The notes beneath the pieces are model-generated. The model was not told where the DNA came from. It did no database searches and was given only the letters and a program-made list of their open reading frames with translations. A stretch of DNA of 64,000 bases. Source: Heliopora coerulea. Lineage: Eukaryota; Cnidaria; Anthozoa; Scleralcyonacea; Helioporidae. The position numbers and the translations under genes are program-made. Positions 1-11,605 of this stretch are shown here, piece after piece; the first letter of the stretch is position 1; each line of letters opens with the position of its first letter. The stretch lies in assembly GCA_030142905.1 (NCBI GenBank), contig JASJOG010000353.1, positions 1-64,000 of the forward strand, read 5' to 3'.

Positions 1-356
1 CGAGCTTGATGATCATTCATCTACATTAATATATCCAAGCTCTCACTTTCTCAAACATTAAAACTGCTTCAATCATTACTAATATATGGTGGCTTCCACT
101 TAGGTCGCACATATATATATATATATATCGAATTTGCACCTATGCTTGCCATCTGAGTCTTGGTAGCTCAATGGTTAGGGTGTCTCACTGGTCATCAAAG
201 GTTGCAGGTTCAATCCCCATCTGGGGCTCAGAAATAATTTTCTGAGTATCGAGCTTGAAGATCGTTCATCTGCATTAATATATTCAAGCTCTCACTTTCT
301 CAAACATTAAAACTGCTTCAATCATTACTAATATATAGTGGCTTCCACTTAGGCCG

Positions 357-370
<14 letters not shown>
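1..370 (+). repeat. tRNA-derived SINE, one partial and one full unit in tandem
   Basis: The body from the start of the window (CGAGCTTGA...) recurs from about 249, giving a period near 248 bp. A tRNA-like head lies at 155-230. It carries an A-box-like stretch (TAGCTCAATGGTTAG) and a B-box-like stretch (GGTTCAATCC at 207-216). Directly after it is a hairpin CTCAGAAA-TAAT-TTTCTGAG (226-245), then the body and a (CA)n/(TA)n run. This is the layout of a tRNA-derived SINE read by RNA polymerase III. The head is not a sound tRNA gene because the arms are imperfect. Confidence 0.8.
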
Positions 371-388
<18 letters not shown>

Positions 389-398
389 CATATATATA

Positions 399-1622
399 CA
401 GTGCATCCTCACTTATCCGAACCCCTTTGGACACGAGCCCAAAAAAAAATGTTCGGATAAGTGAAAAGTTCGGATAAGTGAAGTATAATATTAGACATTA
501 TTTACAGCATTTTTACATTACTGTAAAACGTTTGGCTTTACCAATGACCTGAAGTGGTAGTTTTATACTTCCAGAAGCACTTGAGCAAGCATTTATGGTT
601 ACCCGTTCTTTGCTTTTCTTTCTACCATCGGCTGATTTTTCAAAAGAAGCAGCAAGTGTCTTGTCTGGTAAAAGCCTGAAATTGAGACCAGTCTCGTCAC
701 AGTTAAAAATCTGGTCAGAGCATAGCTGATTCTTTTCCACAAACTCGGAGAAATCTGTAATAAAATCTTTGCTTGCCTCTGGATTAGCTGATAGCTTTTC
801 ACCCTCAATTGAAAGATTTCGTATTCCATGTCTTTTGCAAAAACGCCATTGCCATCCAGAACTAGCATTAAATGTTGAATCTTGCCCATGTAGCTTTTTA
901 TGTAGCTGAACTGCTTTTTCACACAGAATAGGGCCAGTTATTGGCATACCTTCCATCCTTTTTTGCTTAAACCAAATATATACAGCCTCATCATGTCTCA
1001 TATCTTCACCCAACTTCATCACTTTAGCCTTCTTTCTCATGCCCATATCAGTTGCTTTATCTTTAAACTTCAAAACGGTTTCTTTTTTCTTTTTTTATAT
1101 CACTAATAGTTGACTTACCAACGCCATACTTCTCCGCAATAACGGTGGCCCCAACAGTCTCAAGCTCTTTCAAAATCAAAAGTTTGTCCTCGATAGAAAG
1201 TACTTTCCTTTTACGTTTCCCACTTGTGGTAAGCCCGGAATAAGTGGCACTGCTCCCAGAAGCATTCGGGTTGGAGGAGGATGCTGCAGATTCCTTGGAA
1301 ACTGTGGTAGAACCAGCAGAAGTAGACGCCATAACGAACGCTTAACCGTTTGTTAAGGAACGTTTATTTGTTAATCCTACATGACGTTTAGCTTGTTATA
1401 TTATCGCTGATATTAAAAACGTGGGGGCCCTTTTTTTGCCGATCGCTTTAATCTAATGTTGAAATACACATTTAAAGCAGTTCCTTTTTGTGTTTGGTCG
1501 TTTTATTGAAAGACTCTGTTTCGGTATTGTCGGAAACACCGTTGACTAGTTCAATGCACGTATCGCACATGCGTGATTTTTTTTTCGGATAATTGAGGGT
1601 TCGGATAATCGAGGATGCACTG
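399..1622 (-). mobile_element. Tigger-like (pogo) DNA transposon, internally deleted
   Basis: The ends are inverted repeats: CAGTGCATCCTC on the left and GAGGATGCACTG on the right, about 24 bp in all with few mismatches. TA flanks both ends (397-398 and 1623-1624), the expected target duplication of Tc1/mariner/pogo elements. Sub-terminal copies of the TTCGGATAA motif occur at both ends. Inside is a broken minus-strand transposase. The element sits between SINE units, so it is probably younger than they are. Confidence 0.9.
513..1332 (-). pseudogene. Tigger-like transposase, N-terminal half, frameshifted
   Basis: Two overlapping minus-strand frames belong to one gene. The first (1332-1063) has a Ser/Ala/Thr-rich start, then KRKRKVLSIEDKLLILKELE and a helix-turn-helix of CENP-B N-terminal type. 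The second (1073-513) continues through the second DNA-binding domain (WQWRFCKRHGI) into the DDE catalytic domain, with the first catalytic Asp in NCDETGL. The switch lies in a T-rich run near 1080-1090, so an indel there is likely. The rest of the catalytic domain, with the second and third acidic residues, is missing. The copy therefore cannot encode a working transposase. Confidence 0.88.
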
Positions 1623-1625
1623 TAT

Positions 1626-1875
1626 ATATACCGTAAGAGGGTCTCACCAGTCATCATTAGGTTGTGGGTTCGATTCCTGTCTGGGCCTCAGAAATTATTT
1701 TCTGAGTATCGAGCTTGAAGATCATTCATCTACATTAAGATAGAGCTTGACAAACACTCCTCTATGATCTCAAAGTATCTCCAAGTTCCCACACTTCTAA
1801 AATATATCTTAGCAATATCACTATTTACAGAGTAGCTTCTGCTTATGTTGCACGTATGTTGAACTTGCACTAGTG
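1626..1875 (+). repeat. tRNA-derived SINE copy
   Basis: This copy of the same family starts within the tRNA-like head just after the Tigger-like element. It has the B-box-like GGTTCGATTCC, the hairpin CTCAGAAA/TTTCTGAG near 1687-1706, and a body ending in TTGAACTTGCAC. Its body differs more from the first units than they differ from each other. Confidence 0.7.
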
Positions 1876-2530
1876 GTGGACGATATTTGATAAAAATATC
1901 AATACTGTCGATATTCAAAATTAAGGAATTGGTATTGAGAAATTCGATATTGGTCACATGACATGGAACATTTTGTTTCTGGTTACTTTGTGCCAATATA
2001 GCATCACTAAAATATTTAAGATAATTTAACAAGTCAAAATGGCATCTACTTTGAATAACACAGGGGAAACCAAACACAAGAGAAGTTCTGTATGGCAATA
2101 TTTTTATCAATGCAAAACTTCTGGGTTTTCCAAATGTTCAGTATGCAGAGAGTCAGTCAAACACCTGAGCTATATGAAAAATCTGCTTAAGTTATGAATG
2201 TGTGATTGACTCTAAATTTATACATGAGCAAGATTATGCAAATTTTATGTACATTTTGAATTTAAAAGCATGTATTATTAATGAAACTAATATTTTTTCT
2301 TAGTATCAAAAGAATAAACACCCGTCAGAGCATAAGATTTGTCAGGAGAAAAATAAGAAATTATGGAATGACAAGAAAGGCCAGCCAACTCTCCAGGGAT
2401 TCATTGAAAAAACTACTAAATACAAAGCCAACAGTCAACATCAGTTAACTCTGGATAATGCTCTAATGGTAATGATTGCTACTGATATGCAACCTTGCTC
2501 ATTTGTGAATTATAAAGGTTTCAACAAATA
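1876..2530 (+). pseudogene. hAT transposon fragment, BED-finger 5' part
   Basis: A frame opening at 2039 (MASTLNNTGETKHK) runs into SSVWQYFY and CSVCRESVKH, which looks like a BED zinc finger. After stops, a further segment reads QPTLQGFIEKTTKY and TDMQPCSFVNYKGF, the usual region downstream of the BED finger in ZBED-type hAT transposases. The stretch before the gene holds short inverted CGATATT motifs like those near the ends of the hAT at 24671. No catalytic domain follows; a SINE lies directly downstream. The fragment is inactive. Confidence 0.6.
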
Positions 2531-2536
2531 TAATAG

Positions 2537-2815
2537 ACTGTCTCACCAGTCATCAGAAGGCTGCAGGTTTGATCCCTGTATGGGGCTCAGGAATGATTTT
2601 CCTGAGGATGGAGCTTGACAAACATTCATCGATGATTGAGATATCTCTGAGCTCCCACACTTCTAAAATACATCTCATCAATATAATTATTAACATACAG
2701 TGGCTTCCACTTAGGTCACACATATGTCACACTTGTACCTTAGCTCAATAGTTGCAGGTTCGATCCCTGAGGATGGAGCTGGACAAACCTTCATCCATCA
2801 TCTCGATGATTCTAT
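2537..2815 (+). repeat. tRNA-derived SINE, plus start of a second unit
   Basis: A tRNA-like B-box region (GCAGGTTTGATCCC) is followed by a hairpin at 2586-2606 whose arms are CTCAGGAA and TTCCTGAG. A family body then ends in TGTCACACTTGTACC. A second, shortened head (TAGCTCAATAGTTGCAGGTTCGATCCC) begins near 2740. Confidence 0.65.
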
Positions 2816-3555
2816 TGTTAGTGAATCACTGCCTTTTATGAGAGGCCTTTAAAGGAAAAAAATAACCCATTTCAGTTGAGAAGATTTTGATGAACTGTAT
2901 TTATTCATAATACACTAAAGTTGAGTATGTGACAGTACACCATAAGTATATCCAGTTACCCCAATAGTCAAAGGAGTGGTATACAAAAGGTAGTTTAATC
3001 AAGACAATGATGATCAAAAAACATGTCCAGTGTTAGTGAATCTATTGACTTCAAAGGAAGACACTTTGATAACCCATTTCTTTTGTGGAGAGTTATTTAC
3101 TTGTTGCCACCAGATATTTCACATGTAAGTATATGAAATCACCTATGAAAACCTATAAAGCAAAGACACAGAACACTGAAACAAAAGGAATGAGTATTGC
3201 AAAACAATGTAAACAGATAAATATTTCAGGATGACTTCACAAATTCAATTACAAAGCCTAAACTCCACAACAAAACTAAAAGCACAAATTTAGCAGCTGA
3301 CAATGCCTCTTTAAAGTAATAGCTACCATTTGTATCACCTTGAGAGAATAGTGTGTTGCCTCCCTAAGGGGAGGCAGCAATAAATAGAGAGCAAAATCAT
3401 AAAAGCAGATTAGGATTCTGAAAGTGATAGAAAGATCACTTGTGTTCTCCTTGCAGCTAACAGGTCAGTCTCAATAATGAAATTTTAAAGTTTTTACAAA
3501 TGTAAGTTCTTCCTGACTTATTAAAAATGCCAACCTTTTAATAATAGCATCTGCA
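2816..3555. other. Intergenic stretch, no supported gene
   Basis: AT-rich sequence. Frames are short and show no recognised motif. Nothing further can be supported. Confidence 0.5.
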
Positions 3556-4380
3556 GTGTGCTTCTTAGCTCAAAGACTGAGCAAAAGCAGCAGAAACACA
3601 AGCCCTTGTTTTATGATTGTTAATGCTTCATTATTAAAAATTGTTGTATTGAAACATCCTGCTGTGAATTTGACAAACAAACTCATCAACAATGATAAAC
3701 CAATTTTCACAACCGAGGAAGATAAGCATTTGAGTGAAAAGACTATAATTGTTAGAGGCATTTCACCACACCTCACAGTTCTGTTTTTATTATCTACAAG
3801 CAATTATACCCCACTTAGATAGCTTGGAGACTTTGTTGCAGTGAATGTTCAGATTGTGAATTCGGGTAAACAGATTCTACATATGATGAAAGAATTGCAG
3901 TTGCCACCTGTGAAGCCAATATAGATACAGCTTACAGATGCTGGTCCAGGAATTGGTAGATAAAACTTTGTATTAAAAAGTCGACACATCCACATAGTCA
4001 AGAACAATGTCACTGATTAAGAGATGACAGTGGACAGAATGAAACAAAAAGAACAAACCGTGTGATGGGCAATGCTGTTATACATGGTAGTACAATTTAC
4101 TCGGAAGTTGAGAAGAGATTGATGGCATGTTTCTACAAGCCTATGAAGTATATGAAAATGCTAAGGCAATTGCTACAGAAGTGCAGATGATGCTACCATT
4201 TTATCAGAGTACATCACAAGGCTAAAGGATATGTCATTTTCACTAGACAAAATATAGCAATCCATCAGAAACGCTTTTCTGAAAATTCAAGAAAGAATTT
4301 CCCAGGATCAAGTTATATGGAAAAAAAATTATCAAGTTTCAGAAACTGCATTTCAGTCATGGAGAACTGTTTTCTGAATT
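3556..4380 (+). pseudogene. Decayed transposon-like frame, family uncertain
   Basis: Short plus-strand frames interrupted by stops include QLTDAGPG near 3930. Further on are segments with hydrophilic spacing and LSEYITRLKDM near 4200. This loosely resembles a multi-copy hypothetical protein family of aquatic invertebrates thought to be transposon-encoded, but I cannot name it with certainty. The copy is clearly broken. It lies beside hAT-A on the opposite strand. Confidence 0.25.
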
Positions 4381-4559
4381 TTTAAGAACAATCTAATGTA
4401 CCTCGCTTTCTTCCTGTTAGGGAAACTCCACTCACAGAAGAACAAGGTAAACCAAGGAATGTTGATGGTTACCAGTCTGGAGTTCAGATTTCCCATTTAT
4501 CGGAAGCCAGTACTTAAGGTCTTGAGACACTATCTTGAGGTATTAAACAGCTGGCCAAA

Positions 4560-5057
4560 TAACTACAATGCATGTATCGTCACACTATCAGTCTATGATT
4601 GGTTATTGTATTGAGGCATTATAAATGCTTCAATGTTGTCCTTGAGAGCAAGGTCTTATCTGCCAACAAAAAGGCACACTCTGCTGCTGCTGAAGATGGC
4701 TGGCACAGAGCTATGTATCTTGCAATCTTTGCCCAACTTGGTAGATTGTTCTTGTGTCTCATCCACCATTCACACACTTCCCTCAGCTGCTGCAATATGC
4801 GTTAGTAACTGCACCATCAAAAATCATCTAGACCAGAATCCTGCATAAAGGGAAGGCTCTTCACTTCTTACACAAGCACAGCATCTGGAGGAATATTCAC
4901 TTGTCCCGTATGGCACAAGTGAGCAGCTTTGAAGCATACTTGGAGGTGAGGTAATCAAACCTTAGCTACATGCACTGGAGGGCATAAGTATACAACCATA
5001 TGGCAATACCTGGATTACCTGGATGCACATGAGCATGGTCAGTGGAAATTTGGCATA
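4560..5057 (-). pseudogene. hAT-A transposase, C-terminal part (left of Gypsy)
   Basis: The minus strand shows QPSSAAAECAFLLADKTLL near 4700, the C-terminal dimerisation segment of hAT transposases. Upstream on the same strand, next to the Gypsy boundary, frames read ICQISTDHAHVHPGNPG. The N-terminal and middle parts of the same gene lie beyond the Gypsy element, at 14094-14844. This part has several stops and frameshifts, so it is an old copy. Confidence 0.7.
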
Positions 5058-5062
5058 TGGTG

Positions 5063-5275
5063 TGACAGAGCCATACTGAATTGGCTTTATTCAACTTACA
5101 ATTCAAATAACAGAAACAAAATGGTGGTCACTGTACGAAAGCCATGTTAACACACTGACAGAATGTAATGCAAGCTCAGATACTAATGTAAACAACTGAC
5201 TAAGTGTAACGTGGGCTCAGTGCCACGAACATCCCAAGAATAATGTAAACTAAGGGTGAGATAAAGTTTATGTCA
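5063..5275 (-). repeat. Gypsy 3' LTR
   Basis: It matches 13878-14088 almost base for base, with a handful of substitutions and a 2-bp indel near the end. On the coding strand this is the downstream (3') LTR, because the integrase lies on its inner side. Confidence 0.93.
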
Positions 5276-5287
5276 TTCTTCCTCCCT
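5276..5287 (-). other. Polypurine tract of the Gypsy element
   Basis: On the minus strand the bases directly upstream of the 3' LTR read AGGGAGGAAGAA, all purine. This is the expected place and composition for the plus-strand primer of reverse transcription. Confidence 0.75.
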
Positions 5288-5383
5288 AAAAGTTCAAACT
5301 GACAGTTCAAACTGACAGTTCAAACTCATGCACGAAGCATTTTGCACTTTGTACAGTCCTACCAACCATAATGAGATGGTGGT

Positions 5384-6672
5384 TTAACTTGACGGAAGAA
5401 CTTCGCAACTCAGGAGCTGTTTGGAGTCAGGGGGTGCAGTTGGTGTTGGGGTTATTGGACGCTTTTCTGGATCTGGGAGAACAGTGGGCATTGGGGTAAC
5501 TGGATGTTGTTCTGGATCTCGGGGGTCAGTTGGTGTTGGGGTTGACTGTTCTTTCTCTTTATCACTGGGAACTTCCTCTGGCGCCTCATTCTGTAAGAGA
5601 GCAGGTGGGCATGGAGCCAGATCTCGTAGAGAAATGGTTGATTCTCTTCCATCCTTATACTTCACATGTGCATAGGATGGGTTGGCATTTGTTTTTTCTA
5701 CTTCATCAACAAGGGGATCATTTTTGCTTGTTCGAACAAATTGCTGCAACAGAACTGGCCCAGGGGAATGCAGCCATGATGGTAATGATGTACCATGTGA
5801 TGAGCGTCGCTGAAAGTTGAAAAACCTCTCGTGGGGAGTTGTATTAGTAGCAGTAGAGAGAAGTGATCTTATGGAGTGAAGAGCATCTGGAAGCACAAGT
5901 TCCCCCAACTTCAAACAGGAAGGTTTGTTGATTCAAGGGCAAGACGAACAGCCTTCCAGATGATACCATTGTACCGTTCAGCCTGTCCGTTTCCAATTGG
6001 ATGATATGGTGTAGTTCTGCTTGTTGCTATTCCTCGTTGCATTAGGTACTCCTTAAGTTATTGAGAAAGAAAAGAAGCACCATGGTCTGAATGAATATAG
6101 TTGGGCATACCACAAAGTGAAAATATCTGGTCGAGGCACTTGATGACCGTTGGTGAGTGCATATTTGGGCATGGGAATCCAAACGGAAAACGCGAGTACT
6201 TGTCCACTACGGTGAGTATGTATGCATTGTGAGATGAGGTAGGTAGTGGATCCTTGAAGTCAATGTTGAGTCGTTCCATTGGCTGTGTGGCCTTAATGAG
6301 CACTCCAGGCTGTGGGCAGTAAAACTAAGGCTTGAGCTGTGCACAGATTCTGCATGCTGAACAAACTCTTTTGACTTCTTCAGTGGAATACGGAAGATTC
6401 TTTGATCTCACAAAATATAGCATCCGAGTCACACCAGGATGACACAGAGCAGCATGAATTTTGGTGAGGTTCAACGTTGACATGGAAGCAGTAAACACAC
6501 ATGTAAAGAAATCTGGGGCTGCATTGTCTTTGCCTGGTCGGTATTCCACTGTATAGCTGAAAGAGGCTAGTTCTAGTCACCAGTCCTGGATCTTGTTGTT
6601 CTTAATCTTTGTGCATTTCCTGTTGTCAAACATAAAGGCCACAGAACGTTGATCAGTTACAAGCATGAAGTG
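5384..6672 (-). pseudogene. Gypsy pol: end of RNase H and integrase
   Basis: On the minus strand, from the hAT boundary leftwards, the frame gives VEYRPGKDNAAPDF (RNase H end) and CHPGVTRMLYFVRSKNL. Next is a zinc-binding-like CSACRICAQ, then the integrase core with NIDFKDPLP (first Asp), VVDKYSRFPF and IHSDHGASFLSQ (second Asp). Then come TTPYHPIGNGQAERYN (Glu) and a Pro/Thr-rich C-terminal tail with TPTPT-like repeats (near 5400-5600). All three DDE-type acidic positions are visible, but stops and frame changes separate the pieces. This is the most complete part of the element. Confidence 0.88.
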
Positions 6673-6680
6673 ATGACTGG

Positions 6681-9600
6681 CAGTGGCGTAACTTGGAATT
6701 TTTAGTGCGGTGCAAGACTTAAGATTTTCCGACAAATGGGCGTGGTCATGTGGGCGTGGCCACGTAAAAATGCCATATTTAATAACTAACCTACATTACA
6801 ATAAATCATATCTACTCATTCTTACATACACTAATACACAAATTCATCTTAATTTGTCCTATATTATGTCTTTCCGAATTAGGTCAGGAAATAAAACCTG
6901 TAAATGATTAGAAAGTCGACTTGTACTATTCTGATGTGTGCTAAGCGGAATGAAAATATGTACAATATGAAAAGTTCAACATATAGTGGGGATTACTTTA
7001 TACATTAAAGAGTTTCCTTGTCTTTTCATTTAAAAATGGTTTCTGGATATCTCTTACCGCGATGGACGAGACATGCTCGTGATTTATAGAGATACTTGCG
7101 AGATTGGAAACACACTGTTCTGTTGTTGTACTACGCAAATAACTTTTGACATGCTTAAGACAACTGAATGCTCTTTCGTCATGGGCTGAGGAAACAGGCA
7201 AAGTTAAAGCAAGTCTTAGCAAAGTGGTGATGTTTTCAAATTGAGCTGTGAATTTTTGTTTCTCCAAAAATATCAGAAGATCTTTAATATCTCTTGGAAC
7301 AGCTTCGTTCTCATCAAATTCCCAGGCATTGAGAAGGGCATCTATGTTCTGGTACTCCATTTTCACATCCTCATTACCAGTAAGATCTTCTGAATAAAAG
7401 TGGCACAGAGTTTCAAGCTCGGCCAGGCACGTCTCCGATGGGGCATATTTATCTTTCTCAATTATGGTGGCTGGGGAAAGGCAATGCAGAGATTTCAGTA
7501 CACCGACTGTTGTGTCATTGAAACGGGTATCAAGATCCGTTATGATTGCATCCAAAACCACATAATAGACATTGATTTTGAACCGCTCTTTCGCATTGGC
7601 AGCAGGGATGTTGACATCTTCTTGGCTTTCATCAAATGGTGCATGTCGTCTTCTAATTCTTCTGCATTCAAAATCGGAGGGTAAACCAAGAGAGCTACAG
7701 CACTCTTGTGTTTTTCCTAAGGTGGCGTCAAAGTGTTCATTATTCCTTCGCATAACCATAAACTGTTGAACGCAAGATTTAATCAGGTGGCAGGACAGTG
7801 ATATATTCAGGAAGGGACCTTGCACTTTATCAGTTGCTGCCTTTGTGATCACCAGTATATCAAACCAAAAATGTAAAAGAAACAGGAACTCAAATTTCAT
7901 AAGTCCATTAAGCAGGCCTTGGGCATCAGAATGACCATGTGCATCCAACTGGTTCTTTGCAATCAACTCTTCCAAGGCACTTACATAGCAGTCAAAGTTG
8001 TCTCTTACATGTTCCACGGTATTTGCTCTGGCCGCCCATCGTGTATCAGATAGGGGTTTTGGCATCTGATTAGGTTTGCTTGCATTTTTCTGACATCCGT
8101 GTAATTGGGCAACTCTTCGGGCTAGCTACGAAGAAACTATAAAGGCTTTCAAGTAGACCAAAGAAAGACTTCATGGGCACGGAACTTGCAGATACTTTCA
8201 CTAATGTTAGATTCAAACGATGGGCCATACAATGTACATACAGTGCAGATGGGCTAATTTGACGAACCAACGCTTGTAATCCACCATGCTGACCAGACAT
8301 TACTGAACAGCCATCCATGGCTTGTCCCCGAATTAACTTTGGATCCAAACCAAACTTTTGCAGAAGTTTGAGTAATTTGTCAAGGAAATCAACTGCTTTA
8401 CCACCTTGCATTTCTTCGAAGCAGAGAAATCACTCGACAGGCTTACCCTTGAAGACATACCTCACAGAGAACGCTAGCTGGTCGATGTGCGAGATATCTG
8501 GGGTAGTATCAAGTATGACACAGAAGTACTTCGCAGCAAGTACCTCTTGGACAATTTTTTCCCTGACGACTGTAGCAATGGAATCGATTACCTCATTCTG
8601 GCTTTTGGGTGATGTATACTTGTTTTTTGACGGGCTGGCAAGATAAGAAGTCATAACTGAATCATACTTTGCCATCAATTTAAGCAACTCCAAGTAATTT
8701 CCACTATTCACGGACGTTGTCATCATATCTTCCTGGCTCTCAAAATTATGCCCTTGAAAAGGTAATCCCTGTAGAGCCAAAAACAGTGTCGCTGAAAAAA
8801 TCCGGTCAAGAATTTGAAGTGCCTTCTCTCTTTCGTTGATGAGCTGCTCCTGGAGTAGTGCATCAATAGTTTGTCCTTTGAATAAGCGACTCTCGAAGGA
8901 CTTCCAGCGTGCTAGACTTACACGATGGAGGGTCATATTTTCGTGTGCGCGTACTTTGTCAATTCTTTTCCGGTAGTTTTTCACCCCAATTTCACTCCAA
9001 TTTTTCTCATAATCTTTATGTGATTGGTTGGAGAAGAGCCAGCAAGAGAAACAAAACATTGCATCTTTTTTCATCGAATAAACGAGCCACTCTCGAGGAA
9101 CACCACCTTTTGTGTACCATGATGGCTGAAAGCAGCGACTGAACTCATCTTTTGGGAACACCTCATCTTGCGGTTTACATGGGCCATACCTTACAATTTC
9201 AGTACGCACATCGGCATTAATGCTGGCATGTGGGAAGTTTGCAGGATCTGTTGGGTATTTTCCTAACAATGTAAGCCAAACTTTAATTTCCCTCTCAGGA
9301 GTCTCAGGTTGTTCTGAGATGCCCTCAAAAGTGGCTTCACCGGTGCTGGCTTGCGATGATTTTGTCACCTGGTATTCTGTTGCATTTTCGGTAAGCACAC
9401 TTTCAGCGGTTGTGGATGAGGTTGAAGATGTTGACGCTGATGTACCCTGATGAACTTCTGCTGGATCTGCTCTCTCATTCTCAGACTCAGGGTTGTCCAA
9501 ATTGGTGGGTTTTGGTTTTTGTGAAAACGAAAATAGATTTTCAGGTGCGCCAACTACCTTGTAATGAATGTGGCGATGAGCAGATAACATGTCTTGATGG

Positions 9601-10714
9601 TATTTTTCCTTATGTTTTTTTCTGTAATCGCTGTTGAACGTCATTTGGCACACTAAGCATTCTACCTTCACACGTTTTGCTTTCCTTCCAACTCCACGCC
9701 CATACATGTTATAACCAGTGAGTGTAGTTGTGGCAGAGTTGTACTGCTGAAGTTAAAATATTAAGATGTCATCTTGACCGACGGCAACATAATAAACATG
9801 CTAGTCAACAAGTCTATATTCCTAAATATGTACTTTTTCACAGAATTGAGGTTGAGAGGTTGGTAAGAAACTTAGAACAAAAACTCAAAAAGCAAAACTG
9901 AGAATATTCTTTATGTAAAACCGTTTGCGTTGAGGTTAAATGCAATGAAACTTGTTTCACTTGCTCACAACTGACACAACGACAACGTCACGTGTGATGT
10001 ATTGTGTATCAGTGAGAGAAATATGTTGGACGTTGACTATTCCGTGATCGAGCATATTTTCTAGTCTTTGTAAAGCTAATTCACAATTTCTAAATCCACC
10101 GATGAGTAAAATCTTCTGGCTTGAAGAATAAAGCCTCGAATGACCTTAAGTATTGACCCCAGTCCTCAGAATGGGTTTAATTGTTTGTTTACAAATTTAC
10201 TTATTAACACAAAAGTTTACTTACTTGAGAATTGTTTACTGTGATACGGATAGCTCATTCTGGAGATGCCCAAAGTGTTTCGCTTACTATTACTGTGGGC
10301 AATATCAATTTATTACGGCAACTGTAAACTCAGTAAAGGATGTCTCACGCACATTTAGGTGTTTTCGCATCTTATGCTAAATTGCCGATGCAAGCGGAAG
10401 TACTCTGACAGTCTGTCCCACTAAATTACCGGTATCGGTGCTGATCGCAATAGATCCATCGTTTTCCTACCGGACAGCGTATGTCCGATTTAGCTGCAGA
10501 ACATGAGAAGTGAGAACAAGAGGGAAAGGTGGTTTATCATTGATGTTTACATTTTGCAGTGTTAAGAATTAAGATCATGACAGGAATTTCGCGATATAAT
10601 TATCTCAACAGCTAACACCCAAATTTCCGACAGAGGACTACAATTTTCCGACAGATGACCATACTGGTGTCGTGTGGGGGGGCGACCGCCCCCCCCCCTA
10701 TAGTTACGCCACTG
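6681..10714 (-). mobile_element. hAT DNA transposon (TTF finger/DUF4371 type)
   Basis: The ends are inverted repeats CAGTGGCGTAACT...AGTTACGCCACTG. The 8-bp duplication ATGACTGG lies at 6673-6680 and 10715-10722, the hallmark length of hAT insertions. The element interrupts the Gypsy pol gene, whose frame resumes on either side. It carries one minus-strand transposase gene of about 900 codons with only two visible breaks. A C/G run lies just inside the right end (about 10676-10698). Confidence 0.93.
6998..9707 (-). pseudogene. hAT transposase, ZMYM/DUF4371 type, nearly intact
   Basis: The gene starts at 9707 (MYGRGVGRKAKRVKVE). It has a C2H2-like segment (CLVCQMTFNSDYRKKH), a Ser/Thr-rich linker, and a TTF-type finger region (WYTKGGVPREWLVYS, AMFCFSCWLF). 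A DUF4371-like catalytic domain follows (CVILDTTPDISHIDQLAF; GQAMDGCSVMSGQHGGLQ; VHCMAHRLNL). At the C-terminus is the hAT dimerisation motif LPVSSAHDERAFSCLK. Two breaks are seen: an in-frame TGA at 8430-8432, after which the same frame continues, and a one-base frameshift near 8070-8090. Otherwise about 900 codons are open. That is far better preserved than other genes here, so the insertion is fairly young. Relatives include ZMYM1-like and domesticated proteins. Confidence 0.9.
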
Positions 10715-10970
10715 ATGACTGGCAAGGAAGTGCCACCACTTACAGACTGCTTCTATGATAGCCATTGCCTCTTTCTCAACTGAAGGATAGTGCAGTTCGC
10801 TATTTTGGAGTGCCCTGGACATGAAAGCGACAGGTCAACGCCACTGATGACTGGCAAGGAAGTGCCACCACTTACAGACTGCTTCTATGATAGCCATTGC
10901 CTCTTTCTCAACTGAAGGATAGTGCAGTTCGCTATTTTGGAGTGCCCTGGACATGAAAGCGACAGGTCAA
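10707..10970. repeat. Perfect 132-bp tandem duplication
   Basis: 10707-10838 is repeated at 10839-10970 with no difference I can see. The unit begins with CGCCACTG, the last 8 bp of the hAT element, followed by Gypsy RNase H sequence. It therefore arose after the hAT inserted. Confidence 0.92.
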
Positions 10971-11605
10971 CCACCCTGATTTAGCACAGCAGAAATGGCA
11001 ACTTTTGAGGCATCACATTCAACTACAAAAGGAAGGCTTTCATCAATTGTGTGCAGCGCTGCATTCTCTAGTTCCTTTTTGAGCATGTTCAATGCAACTA
11101 GGGGAGCAGCGTCTAATGGAAAGGTTGTAGCCTGTCTCAAGGGTCTTATCTTGTCAGAGAAGTTTGGTATCCACTTAGTGTAATAAGCAAACATACCAAC
11201 CACCCTTTGGAGAGAGCGGATATTCCCATGGGGTGGAAATTCCTGGAGGGGAAGGAGTCTTTCCTGGTCAAGGGTGATCATGCCATTACCAACACAGTAT
11301 ACAAGTATGTTGATAGATGATTTCGATTCTGCAGTTTTGCTGTCATTAAGAGCAAGGTTCCTGCATCTAACTGCCTCATGGAATTTCTGAACATTTTCTT
11401 CATGCTCCTTTTGGTCACGTCCTGCGACTGTTATGTTATCCAGGTAGGGAAAAGTGTCTTTGAGGCCCTCCTCTTCAACAAACCTGTCCATTGCCCTCTG
11501 CAAAACGGCAACGCCATTTGTAACTCCAAAAGGTATACGACAGAATTGATATAGTCTTCCATTAGCCTCAAATCCAGTATACTTTTGATCAGTCTCTTTT
11601 ATCGG
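10723..11605 (-). pseudogene. Gypsy pol: reverse transcriptase (C-part) and RNase H
   Basis: From 11605 leftwards the minus strand reads GRLYQFCRIPFGVTNG, QRAMDRF, PYLDNITVAG (the palm motif, with Asn where most relatives have the second Asp), VVGMFAYYTKWIPNFSDK and VECDASKVAISAVLNQGG (RNase H). It continues with RALQNSELHYPSVEKEAMAI. YLDN may be native to this Gypsy clade rather than a mutation. The frame is open for 178 codons at 10967-11503. It is cut on the left by the hAT element and on the right by the small hAT. Confidence 0.88.

Noticed and set aside
1..370. CRISPR array suggested by regular tandem units
   Set aside because: The unit is 248 bp with tRNA-like boxes; there are no short repeats with spacers, and the DNA is eukaryotic.
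5421..5820. Plus-strand frames rich in Gly/Val
   Set aside because: They are the complement of the Pro/Thr-rich integrase tail on the minus strand.
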